64,000 nt of DNA from contig NC_085867.1 of the NCBI RefSeq assembly GCF_034702125.1, forward strand, positions 46,907,762 to 46,971,761, read 5' to 3'. Shown here one piece after another: positions 11,703 to 23,534 of the stretch. The position numbers and the translations under genes are program-made. The notes below the pieces were generated by a model. That model was not told where the DNA came from. It saw only the letters and a list, made by a program, of their open reading frames with translations, and did not search any database. The stretch comes from Engraulis encrasicolus. Taxonomy: Eukaryota > Chordata > Actinopteri > Clupeiformes > Engraulidae. How positions within the stretch are numbered: the first letter of the stretch is position 1; the number at the start of each line of letters is the position of its first letter.

Positions 11703-11961
11703 GGTGCTGTTTCCACGTAGCTGGATATTTTTATATGTGGATATTTTTTTCTCCTGGTTGCATTGGTTTTGGCCTTCCGTTTCCACGTAGAAGATATTTA
11801 AAATCCAGGTATAAAAAGCAGGAGAAAAAAATATCCTGTTTAGGGGGCTGAAACGCATTTGTTACAATGGAGGATTTATTTTTATCCACATGTTGCGTTT
11901 ACACCTCAACAGGAGAAAAAAATACCCTGCTAAAAATATTCTGCTACGTGGAAACAGCACC
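11703..11961. mobile_element. Harbinger-like MITE (GGTGCTGTTTCCACGTAG ends)
   Basis: Inverted ends GGTGCTGTTTCCACGTAGC and GCTACGTGGAAACAGCACC are flanked by TTA on both sides (11700-11702 and 11962-11964), as in PIF/Harbinger elements. A second copy is at 40139-40369. Confidence 0.85.
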
Positions 11962-11964
11962 TTA

Positions 11965-13300
11965 GAATGCTTCAAATATTTCAATCAAAGATTGTTTTCA
12001 TTAATCACTGCCTTGAGGATAAATGGGGGTGTCGTATACAGAGTGAATTTATCATTGTTGATCATATATCAATTTTCATCATACAGCAGATACATTTGAC
12101 ATTAATGAAAAAATACAGAGGACATGACCTCTGTGTCTTTAATGGTAGTTACGGCCATGCAAGCAAGATATACTGTATAAGAGCAGTAAGCAGACACCCA
12201 CATGACTAATATGAAATTATATTCATGAGCAAACACCCACACATCTAGTATGAAAAAAAGGTTCTTCCTTTAATAAAGCGCTGAATACATCCATATACAT
12301 GGGTAACATGTCAGAGGCAACGGCATAATTCATTGCAGCTTTCTCTGTGAGGCACTGTTCCTTTTCAGTAAAGACGTCCCGACTGAGCAATCCCTTCCAT
12401 GGGACAGAAACCCAGAACTCGGGGCTTGCAATGGCTTCACATTGTCAGGACACACACTGATTCTTCTTCATATTCAGATGAAATAAACAAACAAAACAGC
12501 AAACAAAATGAAACAAAACAAGAGGTTTAAAAAAAAGAAGAAAGAATAACAGGCGCAGAGTAAAAACACTGCCACATTTTTGCTCCAGTCAATTCAATGA
12601 ACCATCTGATCCTAATGACCACACCCCTTATGTCAGGTGGATAAGCCAATTACTGAAATCACCTACCTGAGCAGGACTTTTACTCTGTCAGTCCAGTTTT
12701 TCCACCTCTGAAAACAATATAAAAAACAAAACAAAAACAGAACAAAAAATAAACACAAACAAACAAAAAAACCCTCCATCACCTCCACCATTGAAACCAA
12801 ACCTGCTGCTCTGCCTGATTGTAAAGCGGGTGGTGCAGGTGCATCTCATGGAATGTTCTAGGCCATTGCCGTGGGGATAAAGCTTCTTTTTACATCAAAA
12901 ATGTCAAAGCCACCGTTCCGCAGATCCAGTCTACTGCTTCATGGTCACGAAAGCTTTGAATTTACTTTGAATTACATGCAGCCTCACGGGCACTTCTCAG
13001 CAATGGCCGTCTGGTCTGAAGAGACCTGCCTTTGCCTTGGATAGATGGGGTGTGTCTCAGCTCGTTCAATGTCAGGCAGCTATCATGATAAATGGACAGG
13101 GACACGCAAGCACGCGCGCTGCACACACACATACACACACAGTGTGCAGGGACAATTGGACAGAGCCCTTATCTTAAAACTGCCAAGTCTGTTTGAGTGT
13201 GTCAGTAGGCTATGCCGGCAATGCTGACTGCTTAACTTCCATCATGAACTTTGTGTGTGAGACTTTGCATTTGTCTGTGCAGTGTAGTATGTAGAACAGA
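11965..13300. other. Sparse stretch with no gene; could belong to a long 3'UTR
   Basis: No ORF or transposon end was recognised. The plus strand is A-rich around 12480-12540 and 12720-12770, so a minus-strand transcript would be U-rich. The region is downstream of the long AAK1 alternative exon on the minus strand, but 3'UTR status is only a possibility. Confidence 0.25.
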
Positions 13301-13304
13301 CTTG

Positions 13305-13406
13305 GTGTGTGTGTGTGTGTGTGTGTGTGTGAGTGAGTGAGTGAGTGAGTGAGTGAGTGAGTGAGTGAGTGAGTGAGTGAGTGAGTGAGTGAGTGAGTGA
13401 GTGAGT

Positions 13407-13463
<57 letters not shown>

Positions 13464-13484
13464 TGAGTGAGAGAGAAAGAGCCC
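13305..13484. repeat. Compound microsatellite (GT)n(GTGA)n(GA)n
   Basis: About 25 bases of GT are followed by about 80 bases of GTGA/GAGT and then about 50 bases of GA. The proteins read through it (Ser-Leu-Thr-His repeats) are artefacts of the repeat. Confidence 0.95.
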
Positions 13485-15425
13485 ATCTCACAGTACATGT
13501 AAGTATCTGTGCCTGTCTATGCATGCAAATTTGAGTGTGTATGGACGTGTGTGTCACGTGTCACTATGCGAGTGCTTATCTGTCATAGACCATGTAGCTC
13601 TGCTACCATGCTTACATGGACATTGGTGTTCAGTTCAGCTTCAGAGTGTTACTGGATTTGGAAATTGTACAAAACAGAAAAAGATGAAAATACTGAAATC
13701 TGTGATCAGTGGTTGTGATCTGTAGACGAAACGTTAAAAATATTTCCTCCCCCAACCTGCACTATGTCCTGCAAATCCTGTCCACTATTTAGAGTAGACT
13801 AAGTTGATCATGTGAGATCCAACTAATATTTACAGAGAAAGTAACGTCTGTCTACCTTAATTCTTTCCATAAATCAACACAAAAGATTCATGAAACTGTC
13901 GAGATGTAGTAATCTGTCGAGGAGAAACAGCAGCCCTCTGGAATTGAGCACTGCCATCTTTTTTGTAAACGGTCTACAGCCTTTGGTGCGAGCTAGAGAG
14001 AATATGCTCAATACCCCCACCCCACCCTACCCCTCGCATAATAGGATATTTCTACTTTTTAGAATTCCCTGGCAGTTCAAGGAAATATGACGAAATACAA
14101 CTTGTCAACGTCACCTTTCACTTTCTGACCATTCACAAAACCACCTGTCTATAATTGTCAGTAATATTGACCTAAAGGAAAATGACCTGTGTGACGTGAT
14201 CTGTATGACATGAAGGGGTCATACTCAATCTAGTACCTCCCATCCTCTCATTTTGCTTGTGTCCTTGTGATGCCAGGGCAGCAGGTCATTTGAGGGTAGA
14301 AGTATTCAATAGTTCACAAATGCGCCAATCAAAGGTCACTTTCTCATTTTCAATCAGGATGTTGAATGAGGTAAAGACCCACAAAAGTTGCACTGACACC
14401 TCTGCCTCCAGTGTCAGCGGGGAAATGTTGTTTTCTCCACAGAGGCGCAGTGTAATAAGTATGGAATAAAGGCCAACGAGGTGTCCCGCTATCAAGGGAA
14501 ATAATGGACGAGGCGAAGAGTTCTAACAGCTCGACAGCGCAGCTGAAGGGCTGTTTGCTTCGCCAAGGAGAAGACAGGAGGTACTAGTTTGAAATGGACG
14601 GCAAGTGTGTCAGTGCTTGTCGAAAAATGTGTGTCAAGTGTAAAGTGTGTGTGTAAAAATGTGATTCTACCAAAAGTGCAGAATGTGTTTGAATCAGTAG
14701 TGTGTGCGTGTCTTTATGTGGCTGTGTATCAGTGCCTTTTGAAATAACTGTACGTGTGTACATGTTTATGCACATGTTGATGTACAGTACATTTGAAAAC
14801 AACGTCTGTGTTTGTAACCTGTCCGTGCCAATGGGGTTTGGTCTGAGGGACCAATATGACTTCCAGGTCATTTCATTTCATGTGGAAAAACTACATGACA
14901 TCGAAAGAAGAAAAAGGTTAACACGCTAAACATCACGACGTGGATCACCACCCACGATAACTTATTCCTTCCCCGGACACGCTAACACGTGAGCCGCTTT
15001 AATACTGTAGAGAATATGAGACGTGAATAATAAAAGGACTAAACAGCTATATGCATTGTCATAATAATAATAACAATAATACGTCATAACAGTACAGCAT
15101 GATGAATAAGGAGTCTAATCAGAGAAGAGTTATCCGACTTCTGAGAGTTTAAGTCTGTGCTTTGATTTTGATCGACCCCATAAATATACACCCTAAACAT
15201 GATCAAGTTACAGTAAGAAAGAAAAAGTAAGAAAGAAATTTCAGCAATGTCATTCCTTCCCACTGAAGGAACAGCCTGAAGGAGACCTTCTGCCCGCAAA
15301 ACAATGTGAGCTTCAAAAGGTTAAGCATACATAAAACAAGGAATTAATACAACCTTTAAGCCAGGCACATGCACTGCCATGAGTAATAACCAGTGAAAAT
15401 AACTGGTGATATTTGCACATGCGTA
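13485..15425. other. No gene or element recognised
   Basis: Only short chance ORFs and small TG-rich patches (near 14650-14760) are seen. Mixed AT content; no splice-site-bounded coding segment could be supported. Confidence 0.4.
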
Positions 15426-16034
15426 GGCTGAATCCCATTTCCAATTTCTACCCCTACCCCTACGCCTTCCCCTTGGCCCTCGTCCCTTCAAATGGAGCAG
15501 TGAGGTGTAAGTTCTTGTAACGCACCCCTATGAATTGAGACACGCCTTCAACAATCACCGACTACTCATACAGTAGGATTCAACCAACGATATTGCTTGT
15601 AATTACTCAAGTAATTAAAAAAAGACAAAGGTGTTGCATGACCCTTGCAATTCTTTCAAGATGTTAATGCCTTTGGTTGATGTTAATGGCATTTTTTTTT
15701 GTGCGTTTCATGGAGAAAATGACCATTACACATTTGGTCAATGTTACCAAACTTAAAGTAGCGTACAACGGAATAATTATTACAACTGTAAAACCATAAA
15801 TTACGGCAAAAATACTTATTTGTGTGCCTTTGTGAATGCCGCCTAATTTTAAAGGCATTCGCAGTGCATTCAGGAAAATCGGTCTAACCCCTCCGTTTGA
15901 AGTCTGCCTCTGCCTCTGAAAGCCGTTCCCCTTACCCCCCTGTCGTAACGTGAATTGGGAAACCACTACCCCTACACGTGAAACGGACGGGAAGGGGAAA
16001 GACATAGGGCTAAGGGATGAAATGGGATTCAGCC
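15426..16034. mobile_element. MITE with GGCTGAATCCCATTT ends
   Basis: The left end GGCTGAATCCCATTT and right end AAATGGGATTCAGCC are perfect inverted repeats. Subterminal CCCCTACCCCTACGCC on the left is mirrored loosely by AGGGGAAAG..AGGGCTAAGGG on the right. Length 609 bp, non-coding. Confidence 0.75.
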
Positions 16035-16839
16035 AAAGCCTACATATAGAGTAGTAAACCAGAGGAATCCACCTTGCAGCAGAAAAAACATTTTAGCCTG
16101 GTGCGTTGGTCTGGTACTGCACCATTGCAGATTATCCAAAAAGCCGCAATGCCTGTCCTTCAATCACAACATGGTCTGAGGAGCGAAGTGCAGCACAGTG
16201 ACTGCAGTTGGTTACGTGTTTAACGGTTTAAAACTGTGCATGGTATGCTATCTATGGTTTGAACGCCAATCGTTGGATCCACAGTTTCTCCAGAGACGAT
16301 CTATATGCATAGAATAGAGAATCTTTGGTTTCTCTGGTGCAGCGCCTGGCTATTGTTTTCCATGTTATTAATGCTTAACCAGGCTATCCTAGGCTTACCC
16401 AGGCTATCCTTCATACGCATGGCACGACTTTCTGTCTGTGAAGCCGGACAGTCTCTCCCCTGAGTGTAACGTACAGAAATACTGAGGCTGAAGGGGTGGG
16501 AAGGTCTGTTGATTGTTGGGAGACTCCTAGTCCTGTGTAGACATAAAAGGGAGATGCTTGGGGGGGCTCAGATAAAGTGCCGAGAGTACTGCTAAAGGCT
16601 AACATCTGACGTCTTGTCAGACACTCGAGGTAGTCTGATATTAGTATTTCTCAAAAACAAACAAATACAAAAAAATGTTCAGAGGACTTGGGGCTCAGGT
16701 GTCCAGGAGGGAACTTCACAAACCACCTCAGATAACATATCAAACACTGTCTCTCTCTGTGTGTGTGTGGTTTGCGTTTCCTCTCTGACCACAGTCAAGC
16801 ATCTTTAGTCTTTAAAGCATGATCCTCCTGTGATTCCCT

Positions 16840-16863
16840 TTATATATATATATATATATATAT
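16840..16863. repeat. (TA)n microsatellite
   Basis: About twelve TA units in an otherwise unannotated stretch between 16035 and 17236. No gene was seen in that stretch. Confidence 0.9.
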
Positions 16864-17236
16864 GTGGGTTAACACTGCAGTGACAGGGGTATAAAGTATG
16901 AAATCGGACCAGCTGTGAGCTGCGACACAGTCATCGGCATGTCAAACGGGCCCTGCTTCCACGGTTCTAGATGTGCCCAGCACTGTGGCTCAGTCCTAAC
17001 TTAAAAGGGGGTTTAAAGCCGGTCTGAAAAACAGCTTGCTCTCAATGTGAGCATTTCTAAACAAACAGGACAAAAATCAAAAACAGAAATGCAAATACAA
17101 ACACAAAAAAAAACAAACAAACAAAACAAAAAAACATCAAAGAATGTTCCACCATAAGGGTGGATGGACGGACAGTAAAATGTTGTGCACCAGTACAAAG
17201 GTTCATAAGCATCTCCAACAACAAGTCTATCCTAAT

Positions 17237-17601
17237 GGCCCATGTACATCAGGCGCTACCTACACAACCCAGGTAGCTGGGGTGGCTGAGGAAGTTTCGC
17301 CATGAATTCGTTTTATTCGCTCTGGACGCTGCACTGGCATGTTTGATTCAGCTAATCACATAACGGCTCTGTCTTGACAGCCTGGGACATTCCTCGATAT
17401 GAACGTTCCAATTGGTTTTCGCCGAACCGCGTCATAGCGAATTCGTCTAAGATTAGCTTGAGTTTAATCGTCAAAATTTGCTCTGGTCGCTCAAGAAGCT
17501 TCGCTCCTGGTGAATTCGCTCTGGTAGCTTTATACGCCTTCCCTCCATATAATGACTTCCGCTGCGCAGGTCGTTTCGTTCGCCTTTGATGTACAGGGGG
17601 C
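17237..17601. mobile_element. MITE with GGCCCATGTACATCAGGCG ends
   Basis: The left end GGCCCATGTACATCAGGCG pairs with the right CGCCTTTGATGTACAGGGGGC. The interior carries several GAATTCG/TTCGC motifs. It starts 320 nt past the stop of the long AAK1 alternative exon, so it may lie in that isoform's 3'UTR. Confidence 0.65.
17312..17317 (-). promoter_or_regulatory. Candidate polyadenylation signal for the long AAK1 alternative exon
   Basis: TTTATT on the plus strand reads AATAAA on the minus strand, 604 nt after the stop at 17921. It lies inside a MITE. A hexamer alone is weak evidence, and the true end could be much further downstream. Confidence 0.25.
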
Positions 17602-17920
17602 TTTAGGCAGCCCTACTTCCCATAGGGACATCAGACTCATGACTATAACCTTCCCTTAAACACGCACACACACACACAAACAAAAACACCCTCTGGGGGT
17701 GTGAGGAGATATAGGGCTTGTCTGGCGTGAATGTCCTCCTGTCCTTGTATCGAGAGAGGCGAGATTCGTTCTCCGCTTGTCTGTGCCTTGTGTGCGCTCA
17801 TATTATTACAGTGTTGGTGTGTGCTTGTACATGCTGTGTGTGATTTTGTTTTGAAAGTAGGATGCGAGGCCAAGATGGACCAGACCAGACCAGACAAGGG
17901 TCTGAGCCGAGCCGGGCTTG

Positions 17921-19137
17921 CTAAGGCTTCCCTTGTGTACCCCTGGGGTGGAAGGGCGCGGCTGTAAACGGGTCCATCACCGTGCGCCCAACACCCACCG
18001 TCGTCCAGGAGTGCAGCGGCCCGACCGGCACCGAGCCCACAGCAGCCTGCTGGCCCACGGACGAGACCACGCGGTGGGCCGCCACGGGCTGCTGGGGCAG
18101 GGGCACCTCCACGCACCGCAGCAGGCGCACGGGGGGAGGCCCCATGCCCACGGTCAGGGCCGGACGGACGGGAAGCACGGCACCAGGGAGGGGAGCAGAA
18201 CCAGGGAGGGGAGCGGGGCCCACTAGAGAACCCGAGGGAGCTAGGTGGGGAGTGGGGTGCTCAGGTGCTCCCGTGCCAGGGGGGTACATGATGCAGGTCT
18301 GGGCTGTGGCTGGCAGCTGGACGGGTTGGTGGAGGGGGCCCGAGAGAGCCAGGTGGGGAGTGGGGTGCTCAGGTGCTCCCGTGCCGGGGGGGTACATGCA
18401 GGTCTGGGCTGTGGCTGTGGCTGGCAGCTGGACGGGTTGGTTGAGGGGGCCCGAGAGAGCCAGGTGGGGAGTGGGGTGCTCAGGTGCTCCCGTGCCGGGG
18501 GGGTACATGCAGGTCTGGGCTGTGGCTGTGGCTGGCAGCTGGACGGGCTGGACGGACTGGAGGAGGGGGGAGGGGGTGGTTCCGCATGCAGGGGCAGAGA
18601 GGGTCCTCTTGCCAAAGGGAGCCTGGAGGAAGATGTCTGGCTGTTGCTGGGCTGGCTGGGTGTGGGTGGTGGACGCCGGGGGCTGCATCAGGGGAGGGAC
18701 GGCGTGGCCAGAGGCCTTGAGGTGGGGCTGCAGGAACGGGGCACTACTAAACACGTCCCCCCCGCAGCCACCACCGCCGCCGCCACCACCACCACCACCT
18801 ACATGGAACGGTGCACCTGTAAACACATCGTCAAACGGCATCTGTGCATCCTGTGTCATGGCTACCTGTGGCTGCTGCTGCTGCTGTTGTTGATGCTGGT
18901 GCTGTGGAGGCTGCATACTATCACCCCCACCGCCACCGCCACCGTCGTCGTCTGTCTGCAGAAGGAACAGGAAATGGCCAGAGGGGTCCACCACAGTAGT
19001 AGTCTCCTCTTCCAGGGTACCTCCCTCTGCCTCCCCACCTCCACCAACACCTCCACCACCCTCCACAAGAGGCTCTATCAGGGGCAGTGCCTGAGCCTCT
19101 GCATACACCCCATAGCCGTTCACATTCTGCTGAACAT
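17921..19137 (-). CDS. aak1: AAK1/BMP2K-type alternative 3'-terminal exon, DxFxxxPF-motif tail
   Basis: A strong acceptor (tctcattcacag) precedes the exon, and the frame runs 404 full codons to TAG at 17923-17921. Counting the junction Asp as residue 1, the tail has Gly-rich runs, a poly-Gln tract at about 80-90, and four DxFxxxPF motifs: DVFTGAPF near 104, DVFSSAPF near 128, DIFLQAPF near 168 and DPFTAAPF near 389. The Numb-associated kinases AAK1 and BMP2K act in clathrin-coated pits by phosphorylating the AP2 mu subunit. BMP2K's long C-terminus is known for repeated DVFxxxPF/DPFGAAPF motifs, and DPF binds the AP2 alpha appendage. The exon starts in phase 1 with AT, exactly like the LIDL exon at 34634, so it could splice directly to the 38308 donor as an alternative last exon. 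Expression and the splice itself are inference. Opposite-strand ORFs of about 300 codons are shadows. Confidence 0.72.
18230..18550 (-). repeat. In-frame minisatellite, three units of 36-37 codons
   Basis: Inside the long AAK1 exon, a unit starting QPVQLPATA(TA)QTC and running through YPPGTGAPEHPTPHL is repeated three times. The units are 108 or 111 bp long, always multiples of three, and very similar at the DNA level. The frame is preserved in all copies, which suggests recent expansion under coding constraint. Confidence 0.92.
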
Positions 19138-19648
19138 CTGTGAATGAGAAGAGTGAGGGAGGAAAATCAATGTTAGCTCTGTGCCGTGTACTTCCCTACA
19201 GCTTGACATTTACTTGACATTTGGAATGTGTGTGGGCTTACTGAGTAATGTGGGGCAAATAGAATAAACGCGTCATACGTGGCCCAGTAGATGGATCTAG
19301 AAATAGTGCTAATGGTGAAGCGATCTACAAACCATCCGCTAAAACTGTCGGTTTCTTATTGATGGGATAAGCCAGTACATGGATGTCGATGAATTATTTG
19401 TAATGTGTCAGTGCATGAGCAATCCAAATGATGTGTTACCAGAAATCAGACATACTGTATGCCTGATGAAGACCCTGTTGGGCCGAAACGTTGTATGACC
19501 TGAATACATTTTCAAAGCGTAGCCACAGTGTGCGGACATCTACTTTTTTCCACGACCAGAAATCAGATCCATGTCACGCCCACGACAAAGAGATGGAGGA
19601 TGAGGGGACAGCATCCTCATTGGTGGAAGCTGGTCATGCATAATTAGG
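19138..19648. other. Intron or upstream flank of the long AAK1 exon
   Basis: Apart from the splice acceptor and its pyrimidine tract (19138-19170), no gene is seen. The plus strand at about 19460-19500 carries the CTGATGAAGACCC..GAAACG type string that recurs in fish repeats (compare 25890 and 54845). Confidence 0.4.
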
Positions 19649-20006
19649 TAGGGCTGGGCGATATAGAAAAAAAAACAATATCACGAGATGGATTATTTTA
19701 TATCACGATAACGATATATATCACGATATAGCACAATTACATACGTTTTCAGTTATTCTCTTTATTTGCTCTTTATTTTTTCATGTCACAAAACAACCTT
19801 TCTTTAAAATGGATCTTTTTATTCTTATTTTTACAGTTACATTAACTTATAGTGTGTATTGTGACAACATAAAATGTAATTAAATGATATTAAATTGTAT
19901 AAAATTGAGAAAATTGCTATCACAATATAAACGATATAGGAGAAAGGTCACGATATACACTTTTATATCACGATAACGATATACATCCTCATATTGCCCA
20001 GCCCTA
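19649..20006. mobile_element. hAT MITE (TAGGGCTGGGCGATAT ends)
   Basis: TAGGGCTGGGCGATAT at the left and ATATTGCCCAGCCCTA at the right are near-perfect inverted ends. The flanking 8-mers TAATTAGG and TAATCGGG match at six of eight positions. The interior is rich in ATATCACGATA repeats. Confidence 0.88.
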
Positions 20007-20496
20007 TAATCGGGCCTTATGACCACCAAGCTTGGGGCACTTGGTACGTACAGTAGATGTTGTCGCTTGAAAAATATTCAAGAAGGGTCATTCCATGTCA
20101 ATTCCCATGATTCCCTACTGTATAATATCCCCAGGTGACCCTCTTCGAGTTGTCTGCTACGTATGTCAGCGACAGTTACCGTTTGATACCAACTGAGAGT
20201 TTTTTACCATCCTACCTCAAACGGCTATGGAGATGAAGGCCCTCCGAAGTTCAGAGTGCCACACACATTTTGCGCACATTTTACTTTGAAAACAGATAGA
20301 ACTTCAAATGGCATCATCCCCTTGGTGTGACCCTGTCTATCAAATACTGTAGATAGATAGACATTCATTGAGTGCGTTACAATATGCGACCTTGCCTCCT
20401 CCACTTGTGCTTGTCTTCTCGTACCAGGAAGTAATATGTCATGATGACATCACTGACAACAGCATTATATTTCAATATCTTGCAAAAGCTCAATTG
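20007..20496. other. No gene or element recognised
   Basis: Unique-looking AT-moderate sequence with no supported ORF. Confidence 0.35.
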
Positions 20497-20927
20497 TTAA
20501 AGGAACAGACCACCCTTTTTTGATTTTCACATATTTGCAGTATTTCCAAGCATTATTTATGAATGTGCATATAATTTTTGTCTATGTGTTTGCATTGCCC
20601 CGTTTAACAGTATAGCCACATTAGGCATAGCAATGCAAGTCTATGGTACAAAATAAAACACAATCAAATGTACTTATAAACCATTTTAAAATTAATGTAA
20701 AATTCACTGGAGTGTAAAACGGCAATTTAATTCTGTCCAGTGACCACTTATGGCTTGATGCTAAAGATACTTACTTCCAGTGATTATGCTAAGCTATGCT
20801 AATAATTCTGATCCAATAAATCTAAGTACTGAAAACACTGAGACGAAAATGATATGCACATTCATGAATAATGTTGGGAAATACTGCAAATATGTGAAAA
20901 TCAAAAAAGGGTGGTCTGTTCCTTTAA
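20497..20927. mobile_element. TTAA-flanked MITE with 60-bp inverted ends
   Basis: TTAA at both ends bounds inverted repeats starting AAGGAACAGACCACCC, continuing for about 60 bp (TTTTTTGATTTTCACATATT). It resembles the element at 3411-3838 in its TTAAAGG.ACAG terminus but differs inside. Confidence 0.82.
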
Positions 20928-21276
20928 GTCTTTTTTCTCATCTGCAATTGGGATGGTGAATGAAAAACGGTCCCTCAAAAGTTGTTGTGGCTAGGCTGAC
21001 AGCTGGGAAACTTTATTGTTTTCTCCACGGAGGAGGGGCCAGGAGGCGGGACGAGGAGACAAGCACAAGTGGAGGAGGCAAGGTCTCATATTGTAACGCA
21101 CTCATTGTCCTCAAGGGGAAATTTGTTCTCACCACCATAGCAGTCTTGTCACAGCCTACATCAGGCATACATAAGGCCTTCATAACAGACATCAAGACAT
21201 TAAACACCATTGTCAATTGACATACTAGACTTGATACACGTATACAGGTTTACAAATAGCATAGCCTGGCTATATT

Positions 21277-21695
21277 CAGGGTTCCCACTCCTTTTTCATG
21301 AACAAATTCAAGCACTTTCGAAGCACCTTCAAGCACCAAATTTTCAGTTTTCCAGCACCTTTAAATAAGTCACGGGAAGGGGGTGTGGACGTCTGCCCCC
21401 AGAAAATTTTGTAAATTGTAAAAATTTTGTGCATTTTGAAAATGTTATGTAATTTCCTGAATTCTAATCAATTTTATGGTGTCGAATGACAAATCCCATC
21501 TGACATCTCACTCCCTCAGATTTTGATGTACCTGAACAATTTATTTCTATTATTTGGGCTTACTGAGTTTGACTTGACACAAATTTCAAGCATTTTCAAG
21601 CACTTCACCAAACATTCAAGCATTTTCACAACCTTGAAAACACTTAATTGAAATTCAAGCATTTTCAAGGAATTCAAGCACAAGTGGGAACCCTG
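21277..21695. mobile_element. hAT-like MITE (CAGGGTTCCCACT ends)
   Basis: The left end CAGGGTTCCCACTC and right end GTGGGAACCCTG are inverted. The interior repeats TTCAAGCA many times in both halves. Flanks share TATATT but at different offsets, so no clean target duplication was assigned. Confidence 0.7.
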
Positions 21696-21954
21696 TATAT
21701 TTGGATATATTAAGCCTTTAAAATTGCATTTGTGAAAAGCACAATAGAGAACGTTGACCTTTTGAGGCTATAGATCTAGGAAAGTTTGCATACTATTGGA
21801 GTTACAACTGATTTTCCATCATATTTGGGAACTGTAGTTTATGTGCCCATTGACAAGGAATCAATGCACTCAGAGTACCACCAATATGAGTGTTATTCCA
21901 AAAATGACAAGGATCTTGAATATACAAGCACGTCACCCAAATTTCAGTACTGTT

Positions 21955-22542
21955 CAGGTCTTGACACTGGCACCTGCCAACCGGCCAAATGCTGGTAAAA
22001 CTTGACTGTAGTAAATGATAGAAGTCCACAACACTGTATATGCTCCCAGTAATTTATTTGTGCAAATAAATCACTGGGAGCATTAACAGTGTTGCGGACT
22101 TCTATCATTTACTTCAGTTACTTTATTTTGTCCAGCACCTGTACCACTGATGTGCGCGCATTCTCTTCCTTCTAAGGCTTGACTGTGACTGTGTGACTGT
22201 GGTAATAATTTCAGTGTCACTAGCCAATTTGGCAGGTTCATTATTGTACTGTGTGACCTATCAGAATACCGGTAGCCTATATTCTGCACTTTGCCCCTTG
22301 TGTATCAATTGTTTGCATTTATGAAAGAGCTTCGATACTCAGCTTCCATTTGTTCGATTTATTTCCATGTAAAAAGCTGCACTCAGTCATCATCTTGCTT
22401 TAGCATCTTGTCTTTTGAGGTTAGATGTACAGAGTCATGAAAGAAAAAGAAGCAATATCAAAATTGTGGCTAGTAGAAAAGCTGAATGGCAAGTGACTCT
22501 GGATAACCACTAGCCACAAAGGCCAGTAAATGTCAAGCCTTG
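21955..22542 (-). mobile_element. hAT-like element with TSD GTACTGTT, reverse copy of the 28494 family
   Basis: The ends CAGGTCTTGACACTGGCACC and TGTCAAGCCTTG are flanked by GTACTGTT on both sides (21947-21954 and 22543-22550). Its left part is the reverse complement of the right end of the element at 28494-28872. A separate palindromic insertion lies inside at 22010-22112. Confidence 0.8.
22010..22112. repeat. Palindrome nested in the hAT-like element
   Basis: AGTAAATGATAGAAGTCC at the left pairs with the inverse GGACTTCTATCATTTACT at the right. The centre holds a further ATGCTCCCAGT/ACTGGGAGCAT pairing, so nearly the whole 103 bp can fold into one hairpin. Confidence 0.85.
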
Positions 22543-22550
22543 GTACTGTT

Positions 22551-23004
22551 TAAGAACACTTGCAGACATGAAGCATTTGAGTGCATTCAGGACCCTGGTA
22601 CTGTTTGTTTGCATCTTGCTTCTCAAGAGCCAACACTAAACATGTTTAAATGGAATAAGGCATTGTCATTGCCGCATTGAACAGGATTAAAGTGTGGCCA
22701 GATGGAGTGTCAATTGTATGTGTGCAGGGAAAAGGTCATCACAAACTGGCTGAATAGTGTTGCCGCATGTTTTATTTTGGTGAAAGCAAAAACACGCAAA
22801 AAAAAGAACTTGGCGTGCAGATTTCTTTTGAGTAAGTAAAAGGCAAACGTGTTTTTGTGTGAGCATAAACATCATTGCTGCTAAACGACAGTACTGTAGA
22901 GCCTCATAAAGACGTGTTCGACCTGTTGACATCATTTCACATCTCAAGGATATGCATGTTCTTTTGAAAATCTCTCTGTTGTCAACAGTTGAAGGCCTCT
23001 TCAT
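22551..23004. other. No gene recognised
   Basis: Only short chance ORFs are present between two hAT-type elements. Confidence 0.35.
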
Positions 23005-23534
23005 TAGTGATGGGATTTTCGGCTCTTCTTTGAGATGCGGTTCTATTGGCTCTTCTTACTATGGAGAGCCAGCTCTTTCGGCTCCCAAACGGCTCCCTAT
23101 ATATATGTTTACATAATTAATAAATTAAAAGTTTTAATTTTATTTTACAACATTTTGTTTCATTATTGACATTGTGAAGCACTTTGGGCAGTGTATACTG
23201 TGTAAAAGCCTTTTTGAACAACACTTTTATCATAATCAGTCGTTAATAATGACCCAACGTACCCAAATACAAAGTAAATTAAAAAGGTATAAATACATAC
23301 TATGCATTTCTGATCGCTGTGAGTGTGTCTGTAACACCTGATCTATATCCACTGGCACTTTTAGAGGATACACACAATGAGAGGGAGGGGGAGAGAAGGA
23401 CAAAACAAACAAAAAAACAAAAACGGCTCTCAAAAAAAAATCCCAAAACGGCTCCCATTGCAGAGCCGGTTCCTGTCGCTCACTTCAAAGAACCGGCTCT
23501 TAGAGCCGAACGGTTCGTGACCGACACATCGCTA
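23005..23534. mobile_element. hAT element with TSD CTCTTCAT
   Basis: The flanks CTCTTCAT at 22997-23004 and 23535-23542 are identical 8-mers. The left end TAGTGATGGG pairs loosely with the right CACATCGCTA. The body contains repeated GGCTCT/AGAGCC (for example AGAGCCGGTTC), typical of a common fish hAT family. Confidence 0.9.

Noticed and set aside
13210..13557. Ser-Leu-Thr-His repeat ORFs
   Set aside because: They are translations of a GT/GTGA/GA microsatellite. The same applies to ORFs at 30.8-31.2, 39.5-40.1, 43.0-43.8, 45.0-46.0, 46.8-47.0, 50.3-50.8, 54.9-56.0 and 59.0-60.0 kb.
17982..19147. Plus-strand ORFs of about 300 codons opposite the long AAK1 exon
   Set aside because: They are antisense shadows of a GC-rich repetitive exon. 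They show no domain, and the minus strand has a splice acceptor, a stop and recognised motifs.
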